Shown here one piece after another: positions 57,398 to 64,000 of a DNA stretch of 64,000 bases (the first letter of the stretch is position 1; the number at the start of each line of letters is the position of its first letter). The translations under genes and the position numbers were made by a program. Location: positions 131,433,001 to 131,497,000 of the forward strand of contig CM066731.1 in the NCBI GenBank assembly GCA_033961575.1, read 5' to 3'. The notes under the pieces are model-generated. The model was not told the DNA's origin. It saw only the letters and a program-made list of their open reading frames with translations, and did not search any database. Source of the DNA: Aselliscus stoliczkanus (lineage: Eukaryota > Chordata > Mammalia > Chiroptera > Hipposideridae).

Positions 57398-58605
57398 CTA
57401 AGAATTAAAAAAAGAAAAAAGCCAAGTAGAGAATTTTGTTAGACTTCATGCATGAATGTCCAATAAAAAGACTCAAGTTACAAGACATCGCATCTGTTAA
57501 AAGCCCCCTAATTGAACACCTAAATTTATGGAAGTATTTAGTTTCTTTTTAATTTTTTTTTTAACTGTATGACAACTTTTTAAAAAACAGACTTTATTTT
57601 TTTAGAGTAATTTTGGGTTCAAAGCAAAATGGAGCAGAAGGTACAGTGATTTGCCATATATGCATAGCCTCCCTGCATTATCAACATTCTCCACCACAGT
57701 GGTACATTTGTTATAACTGATGAAATCTACATTAACACATCATTATTACCCAGAGTCCACAATTTACATTAGGGTTAGGGTTCACTCTTGATGTTGTATA
57801 TTCTATGGATTTGAGCAAATGTATAATGACATTATATCTATCATCATAGTATCATATAGAGTATTTTCACTGCCCTGGAAATCCTCTGTGCTTTGCCAAT
57901 TCATCCCTCTCACCTCCTTAACCGCCCCCCCCAACCCCTGATCTTTTGTTTTCATAGTTTTGCCTCTCCACAGTACCATATAGTTGGAATCATACAGTAT
58001 ATAGCCTTTTCATACGGCTAGCTTCACTTAGTAATATGCATTTAAGTTTCCTCCATGTATTTCATGGCTTGATAGCTCAATTCTTTTTAGTACCCAATAA
58101 TATTTCATTGTCTGGATATATCACCATTTATCGACCCATTCATCTACTAAAGGACATTTTAATTGCTTTCAAATTTTGGCAATTATGAATAAAGGTGCTA
58201 CAAATGTCTCCATGCATGTTTTTTGTGGACATAAGTTTTCAACTCCTTTGGGTAAATACCAAGGAGCAAGATTGCTGGATCATGTGGTTTAAGAGTATGT
58301 TTAGTTTTATAAGAAACCATTAGATTGTTTTCCAAACTGGCTGTACTATTTTGCATTCCCATCACCAATGTATAAGAATTGCTGTAGCTCTATATCCTTG
58401 CCAGCATTTGGTGTCATCAGGGTTCCAGATTTTGGCCATTCTAATGAGTGTGTAATAGTGACTCATCATTGCTTTAATTTGCAGTCCACTGATGACCTAT
58501 TGGTGTACAGCATCTTTTCATATGCCTATGTATCATCTGTGTATCTTCTTTGGTGAGGTGTCTGTTAAGGCTCATTTTTAAATCAGATTCTTAGTTTTCT
58601 TATTG

Positions 58606-58614
58606 TTTGTTTGT

Positions 58615-58645
<31 letters not shown>

Positions 58646-58648
58646 TTA
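58606..58648. repeat. (TTTA)n / (TTTG)n tract, SINE tail
   Basis: Three TTTG units followed by about nine TTTA units, derived from the A-rich tail of the minus-strand SINE beside it. Confidence 0.93.
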
Positions 58649-58785
58649 TTTTTTAGCTGAGCCATCCTGCCAGCTGTTGGCAGCTCAACGGCAACTCAGC
58701 TCGGGCTGACAACGAACCACCATTGCTCAGAGCTCATCTCGCACTCCTGAGCAAGCTCTTAACCAACTGAGCCACTGAGCCGGCC
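58649..58785 (-). mobile_element. tRNA-headed SINE (type 2), first of a pair
   Basis: TTTAGCTGAGCCATCCTGCC to GAGCCACTGAGCCGGCCC is the full short type 2 unit as at 15355-15500. It abuts a second unit. Confidence 0.92.
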
Positions 58786-58947
58786 CTTTTTTATTTTTTT
58801 TTTTATTTTTTATTTTTTTAGCTGAGCCATCCTATCACCTGTTGGCTGCTTAGCGGCAGCTCAGTTCGGGTTGGAAATCAAACCGGCGACCCTGTTGCTC
58901 AGAGCTTGCACTCTTGAGCAAGCTCTTAACCCAATGAGCCGGTCCCT
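58786..58947 (-). mobile_element. tRNA-headed SINE (type 2), second of a pair
   Basis: A second, more diverged type 2 unit with its own T-rich tail (58786-58819). The pair as a whole lies between CTTATTGTTTG (about 58596) and CTTATTGTTGA (58946 onward), so the second probably arrived first and the other inserted in its tail, or both came as a dimer. Confidence 0.9.
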
Positions 58948-61716
58948 TATTGTTGAATTTTTAAGAGTTCTTTGTATATTTTGAATAACACTCCTATATT
59001 ATATCCTCTAGCCATAAATTAAACTGGGAAACCATTCTTTAAACAAAATTTTAAAGTTATATTGGACAATGTCCAATTTATAACCAATATTATCATTTTA
59101 AATGATGAATCATCAAGGGAAGGCTTTTATTTCTCAACTCTCTGTATTTCCATATCATTTGGTCATCAAATAAGCAACTTCAAGTTGCATTGTTGAACTT
59201 GGTCTTCCAGCATAAAGTGTGAAATATTCCAAGTATTCTCATCTCTGTATAATGCAGACCTTGCTTCTCCTTCCTGATCCCCTTAGATTGCCAGATCATT
59301 CTGAAAGTGTGGAATGGAAGCAGAGCCACTATGTGCAATGTATTAAAACGGTAAACCCATCCGTATAACTTGGCAAATTGGAGGTAGGCAGCAAAATAGC
59401 AAAAGGAAAGTCACACTGAAACCTATAGCAATGTTGCTACCAATTTCCCCAACACCAGGGTTCTCTCACTTTTATTTCCTCCTGGTAGATAACATACTCT
59501 ATCAGCACTAAAATTGCCTTGTTAAGGCTTACTGCTTTAGGCTTTTCGGCGGGTAGAGTCTTAGTTATAAACTAGCGCTGACCTTACCACTGAATGTTGA
59601 CCAAAGAATAGGCAAGGACAAATAACTAAAGACCCTGGGCTCCCGTTGCAAGCAACCTATTCGAGATCTGTATCTAACAGTCTGCCAGATAAACCAAGCA
59701 TTATTATTTTTAATCCAACAAAGGGGAACTGATCTATCAGGCAGTAGAATAAATACTTATTCTTTTGTTTCCATCACTTCATAAAAATAGAATAATATAT
59801 GTAGTTAACTAATATTACATGGCTCCAAAATACATATTCTTTAATAATTTCAGCTATCATCTAAAAATGACATAGCCAATAATCATAGTTCAGTACAAAA
59901 AAACCTGAACTACCAAAGCATACACGTAATCCTTACTCAAGAGAGAACTGAATGGATGTTACCCAAGTATCTACAGAAGTTCGCTGAGATCATGGAAAAA
60001 ATTGTAATTTGCTAATTAAATATTATTACCATTTTCATTTGTATGGCTTCTAATCTAGCCATGGCAGTTCTGCCAGGGGTATTAAAAGATATGGCTCCTA
60101 ATATCACTGTTTTCACCTTTTGGCAACAAGAAAAGATATGTTTTTGAACCACATTTAGTTGTAGTGAAGTATGTATGATTTTTTTTTTCTCATAAATGCA
60201 ACAGGATGCTGAGAATACGCATGGTCTTAATATTTGAGATAGTCTTTGACTTCTAAGAAAACAACGAGATTCTAAGCAACATCCAGTATCCATGGTAACA
60301 TGTAGCTCAGTATTTTCACAAAGAAGAAATTATTTGCATTTATTTACACTTGCAAGGATTTCATGAATTATAATGTCTATATTGAACTGAAATTTAGCCT
60401 TGAACTGTTTTAAATTATTTTTCAGTCATTTTGCATTTTCCAGTAAATAGCTTTCCACATTAGGAAAGCACTCTAAGTCCAAGTAACAGTGAATAATATA
60501 AAATGTAATAGAATCATTGACATCTGTTACATCAGACCTATTTCTCCTTGGACACAATGTGAAGGTGATAGTGATAGTTTTAAAAAGCACGTTATCATTT
60601 TGCATTTGTGGTCACTACAACCTTTTGTTCACAGAATTTTCAAGTTCTTATAAAAATAACACATTAAATAATTCATGCTGGTAGATAATTTATAAGAAAA
60701 TAAGTAAAATACTAGATATTCCCCCCCCATAGTTTCTTAGTATAAAAACAGGAAAAAAAAGGACTTCCCCTTCTTCTTCTCTTCCTCCTTCTCCTTCTTT
60801 TTTCCATCTTCACCGCCTGCTCTGCATTCCACAGTATAAGAAAATTAGGACTCTTTATTCAGTTGTAAATGACTGGTACAAAGAGAAAGCTAGAAATGAT
60901 GACCTAACACTGCTGTTAGAGAAGCCAGTCCATTGCCTTCACTTTTCAAAGTAGAAAGAGCAACAAGTACTCATTGTTAACAAATTACTTGCTTCCTTCT
61001 CCAACTCCGCAAACTGTTGTCCCATACAGGACCCAAATGAGTAATGAGCTGTCTTTAATTACAATCCCACTCATTACGGATTGAGTAGATGTAGAAGCCT
61101 TTCATGAACAAAAAAACGATCCACATAGTCTACCCTTCCTTTGATGTTTAACACACAGAAAAACCAACTTTCTCTACTCCGCAGACATGGAGGTTAATAA
61201 CATTCCCTGTCACAAAACTAGACTGCAGGCTCTTCCTTTTATAGCCTTCATGTCCCATCAACCTGGGGACTCTGGGCAGAGACAGAATGCCTTCCCCAAT
61301 ATTTGATTGTTTGAACTCTTCCTCTGTCTCCATCAAGGGTGCCATGATTTTGAAGCCCATGCATTTCACGCTACACAGGTTTGGTACTATTATGTGTCTG
61401 TCTCTGGCCATGGGATCAGAGATGTGTAAGTAGGCTGGACGGAGAGTGAGTGTCCCTCTTCTGAGCTTCTCAACTCTGCTACTGTCATCAGCTGATTATG
61501 TGCATATAAACAGGTCACGTCACCTCTTGAGACCTTTGCTTTTTTCTTTTTTAGACTGAGGTTTAGACCAGATGATCCAGAATATGGATCCCAGTCACCT
61601 TAGTTCCCTTCAATGTCTAAAATGTCTAATATTGTAATAAAATGTTTCTATGATCCCCACATCAAAATGATAACTTCCTCTAATTAGAAAATCAGTTGTT
61701 AGAAATTACTATTCAA

Positions 61717-61718
61717 AA

Positions 61719-61757
<39 letters not shown>

Positions 61758-61759
61758 AA
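61717..61759. repeat. (AAAT)n microsatellite
   Basis: About ten AAAT units. Confidence 0.95.
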
Positions 61760-62405
61760 TAGACCACACAAAAATGTGCACATGAATGTTTATAACAGTT
61801 GTATTCATAAGTGCCAAGATTTGGATACCCTTCCAATAGGTGAATAAGTAAATAAACCCTGGCACTTCCAGACAATAGAATATTATTCAGAAATGAAAAC
61901 AAAAGAGCTATCAAGCTATGCAAAGATATATAGGAGCTTTAAATGCATATTGGTAAGTGAAAGAAGCCAGTCTAAAAAGGCTTCATATCGTATGATTTCA
62001 ACTATATGATATTTTGGAAAAGAAAAACTAGAGTGAAATTAATAAGATCAGTGGTTGCCATAGGTAAAGGGGAGGAAGGGAGTGAGGAATGAAAAGAAGA
62101 AGCACAGGGGATTAGGGCAGTGAACTATTGTGTGTGACACTATAATGGTGGATATATGGCATTACACATTTATAAAACTCATACAATGTGTAACACAAAG
62201 AGTAAACCCTAATGTAAACCAGGGATTTTAGTTGCTAATAATGTATCAATATTAGTTTATCAGTTGTAACAAATGCACCAGACCAGTGCAAGACATGAAC
62301 AGGGGAAATTGTGGGATAGGGGGAGGGAGTATATGGGAACTCTGTACTTTCTGTTCAACTTTTTTTGAAAGCCTAAGTCTCCTCTAAGAAATAAAATTTA
62401 TTAAT
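61760..62405 (+). mobile_element. Old L1M 3' fragment
   Basis: Plus-strand L1 phrases: TGAATGTTTATAACAGTTGT, GAATATTATTCAGAAATGAA, AGTGAAAGAAGCCAGTCT, ATCAGTGGTTGCCATAGG and CCCTAATGTAAACCAGGGA. Its 3' end is an AATAAAATTTATTAAT run. Confidence 0.85.
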
Positions 62406-62671
62406 TTAAAACAATGAACAAATTAAAAAATAACTAGGTTTAGTTTTCCCCCAATAAGAATAGCAAGTTCTACAGTGGTTCCAGAAAGACATGGGTCTCT
62501 CAGCTTACATCTCCATGGTAAACATCTCTGACTAGGGAAAGGCAGACATGTCAGGAACCTATGGATATAAAATGAGTAGGATCCTCATGGATCCTAGACC
62601 AAATTCTGCCCCCCAGGCACAAAGATCTCTGCAACCAAATAAGTGCAGACCACTTTCCTATTATGGACTGA

Positions 62672-63032
62672 ATTGTGTTCTTTGAAAATTTATATGTTGA
62701 AATTCTAAATCCCAGTATTTTAGACTATGACTGTAATTTAAGATAAGGCCTTTAAAGAGGTAATTGAGGTTAAATGCGGTCATAAGGGTGGTGCCCTAAT
62801 CCAATATCACTGGTGTCCTTATAACAGGAAGAGGCAGGAGGGATGCTCACACACAGAGAGATGGCCATGTGAGGAAACGGCCATCTGTGAGCTGAGAGAG
62901 GTGTCAGGAGAAACCAAACCTGCTGACACTGTGATTTTAGACAGCTAGTCTCCAAACCATGAGAACATTTCTGTTATTTAAACCACCCAATTGTCATTTT
63001 TTGTGATGGCAGCCCTAACAGACTAATACACC
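62672..63032 (+). mobile_element. ERVL-MaLR solo LTR (MST/MLT1 type)
   Basis: It starts TTATGGACTGAATTGTGTTC and ATATGTTGAAATTCTAAATC, has GGCCTTTAAAGAGGTAATTG, AAGGGTGGTGCCCTAATCCA, and ends GGCAGCCCTAACAGACTAAT. These are standard MaLR LTR landmarks. No internal gene remains. It is a fixed, ancient retroelement relic. Confidence 0.9.
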
Positions 63033-63551
63033 TCCACTCTGGTAGTTTGATTGTAATAACTGCCATTATCACCATCATGCAAAAATCTCATTTTCCAATT
63101 ATTTTAAATTTAACACTTCAAGCTAATCTGGAAGTAAGATTTCTTTGATTTTTTTAGATTTTTTTTTTCAGAAGTGCATGTTTATTACTTTCAAGTATAT
63201 AATGGCACCAAACTGATCCCTTAAACAATAAGTTGCATGATTTGTCTCAGTGAATAAATATCTGACTTGTGTGATAGTTCAGAGTGTAAATTCTGGGTAG
63301 AGAAAAATTATCTGACTCATTTTTATGTTTTTTACATTGCTAAATATGCCACCGAATATATACAAGATTCTTGATAAATAATGGTTGATTAACTTAAATG
63401 CTTGTAGCTTAAGAAATTTTGCTAAAATTCATTAAACCTATTTGTATTAGAAACCATCATTATTAGTTTTAAATCATCTTAAGATAAGTCATATGCAGGA
63501 AAATGTATTTCAAGTTTTAACTCAGAAAAATTAATGCTTTATCTAGCTTAC

Positions 63552-63652
63552 CTTGTCTGAATATGAAAGTTGTTTGTGGTTCCTGTATGCTCGTAATCAT
63601 GAATGGCAGCAGCAAACACCATTGCTAAAATTTCCAGTTCAGTGAGCCAGTG
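63552..63652 (-). CDS. PDE1A: PDE1A exon with HDxxHxxxxN catalytic signature
   Basis: The 101-bp exon follows an AG acceptor (plus-strand CT at 63653-63654) and ends at a GTAAG donor. It encodes 33 residues plus two bases of a split Arg codon. It contains IHDYEHTGTTN, the class I phosphodiesterase signature HDxxHxxxxN. In the PDE family the His and Asp at its start bind the catalytic zinc/magnesium pair. The stretch before it, AMVFAAA, is the hydrophobic helix usual at this point in PDE1. It is the most 5' exon of the gene in this window; the preceding exons must lie beyond 64000. The reading phase (0 in, 2 out) agrees with the next exon. Confidence 0.95.
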
Positions 63653-64000
63653 CTAGTAAATGAGAGAAAGATTCCAACATGTTGAGAAAGCAGAGGCCAT
63701 GTTGTCTTTCTACAAAAACTTTCAGTGCATCCAGTATAAGGAATCAGAGAAAATTCTTTTAACTATTTTAAATAAATGTTTCTGTGTCACCTCAGTTCAT
63801 TGTACATAAAACAAATATTTCATGAGGTCAAAGATTGTTTCATGGCATGTAAGTTCAAAATTCAAACATGATCATTTCACTTGCTAATTGAAAAAGAAGT
63901 AATTTTCTATGATTTAAAAGGTGAACCCTGACTGGATTTTAAATTCATAGCCTTAACCAATTGGAGTTCCCATGAAATTCATCACAATTTAGTGATTTCT
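63653..64000 (-). other. PDE1A: PDE1A intron, partial
   Basis: The intron upstream of the HDxxH exon runs off the window end. It is AT-rich with nothing recognised. Confidence 0.85.

Larger units (their letters stand above)
57560..59010 (-). mobile_element. L1M LINE 3' fragment, split by two SINEs
   Basis: The plus strand shows the reverse of a common L1M 3' end: TTTTGGGTTCAAAGCAAAAT, CCACAGTGGTACATTTGTTA, TTTGGCAATTATGAATAAAG, GGGTAAATACCAAGGAGCAA and TTTGCATTCCCATCACC. After the SINEs it resumes with TTTAAGAGTTCTTTGTATAT. The TTAGGGTTAGGG at 57771-57782 is part of this element. Confidence 0.92.
57398..63551 (-). other. PDE1A: PDE1A intron (about 6.2 kb)
   Basis: Repeats listed separately fill much of it. 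The stretches 59012-61716, 62406-62671 and 63033-63551 show no exon or clear repeat. A CpG-containing non-repetitive piece lies at 59540-59680. Confidence 0.88.
8409..63652 (-). other. PDE1A: PDE1A gene body, 3' portion (eight coding exons)
   Basis: This is the span of the recognisable exons of calcium/calmodulin-dependent 3',5'-cyclic nucleotide phosphodiesterase 1A, a cytosolic enzyme that hydrolyses cGMP and cAMP. Eight exons splice in phase into 290 residues plus a stop, covering most of the HD-type catalytic domain and the C-terminal tail. The calmodulin-binding N-terminus and the start of the catalytic domain lie past the window end. The tail with the run SPDYSLASVDLKSF and an end in THS fits PDE1A rather than PDE1B or PDE1C, whose tails differ as I recall them. 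All internal introns obey GT-AG, and no in-frame stop or frameshift is seen, so the gene looks functional. Introns range from 134 bp to about 23 kb. Confidence 0.93.

Noticed and set aside
57771..57784. Telomere-like TTAGGGTTAGGG
   Set aside because: It is two units only and falls inside a recognised L1M 3' end whose consensus already contains TTAGGGTT, so it is not an interstitial telomere.
12761..58947. tRNA genes suggested by A and B boxes
   Set aside because: The tRNA-like heads are embedded in SINEs with A tails and target duplications and do not fold as intact tRNAs, so no true tRNA gene is called.
31762..63652. PDE1B or PDE1C instead of PDE1A
   Set aside because: The catalytic exons alone would fit any PDE1, but the SPDYSLASVDLKSF block and the short tail ending THS fit PDE1A. 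PDE1C has a long lysine-rich tail.

Overview
The window is nuclear DNA from a placental mammal, most likely a bat. It is AT-rich, gene-poor and intronic in character, with GT-AG introns, MIR, L2, L1 and MaLR relics, and microsatellites. On top of the ancient repeats sit many young tRNA-headed SINEs with AATAAA-bearing tails and several cut-and-paste DNA transposons (hAT, mariner and an unassigned family). Recent DNA transposons plus this SINE type suggest Chiroptera, possibly a horseshoe-bat or leaf-nosed-bat relative. The species assignment is inference from memory of repeat families, not something the sequence proves.

One protein-coding gene was recognised: the 3' two thirds of PDE1A (calcium/calmodulin-dependent cyclic-nucleotide phosphodiesterase 1A) on the minus strand. 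Eight coding exons were read by eye: 63552-63652, 57272-57397, 53091-53192, 52836-52956, 34597-34678, 32391-32511, 31762-31907 and 8409-8482. All have GT-AG borders and matching phases. They sum to 873 bases, an uninterrupted 290-residue C-terminal part plus stop. It carries the PDE signature HDxxHxxxxN, the second metal-site Asp in AADISHP and the purine-binding Gln of SQIGF. The calmodulin-binding N-terminus and the first part of the catalytic domain lie beyond position 64000. The last intron is about 23 kb. Positions below 8409 hold the 3' UTR, with candidate poly(A) signals near 8061 and 4183, and then downstream DNA.

The remainder is introns and repeats. Region 1-8.4 kb: L2, MER5A, an intact-looking hAT MITE (1914-2147), SINEs and microsatellites. 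Region 8.5-31.7 kb (last intron): an old L1 (12395-15292) that has collected a SINE, a mariner MITE, a TIR element and a 64-bp L1 tail; also SINEs and L2, MIR and L1M relics. Region 34.7-52.8 kb: opposed mariner remnants, two LTR-like stretches, a composite SINE carrying a foreign 164-bp insert, and a nearly full-length but dead L1 (43915-49592) with 15-bp target duplications. Region 53-64 kb: L1 3' ends, nested SINEs inside an L1M relic, and a MaLR LTR.

I found no unknown gene system, CRISPR array or operon-like structure. The interesting content is transposon biology: SINE families with different tRNA heads sharing one 3' tail, ultra-short L1 insertions, and an L1 reverse-transcriptase ORF that stays open only because two frameshifts cancel.
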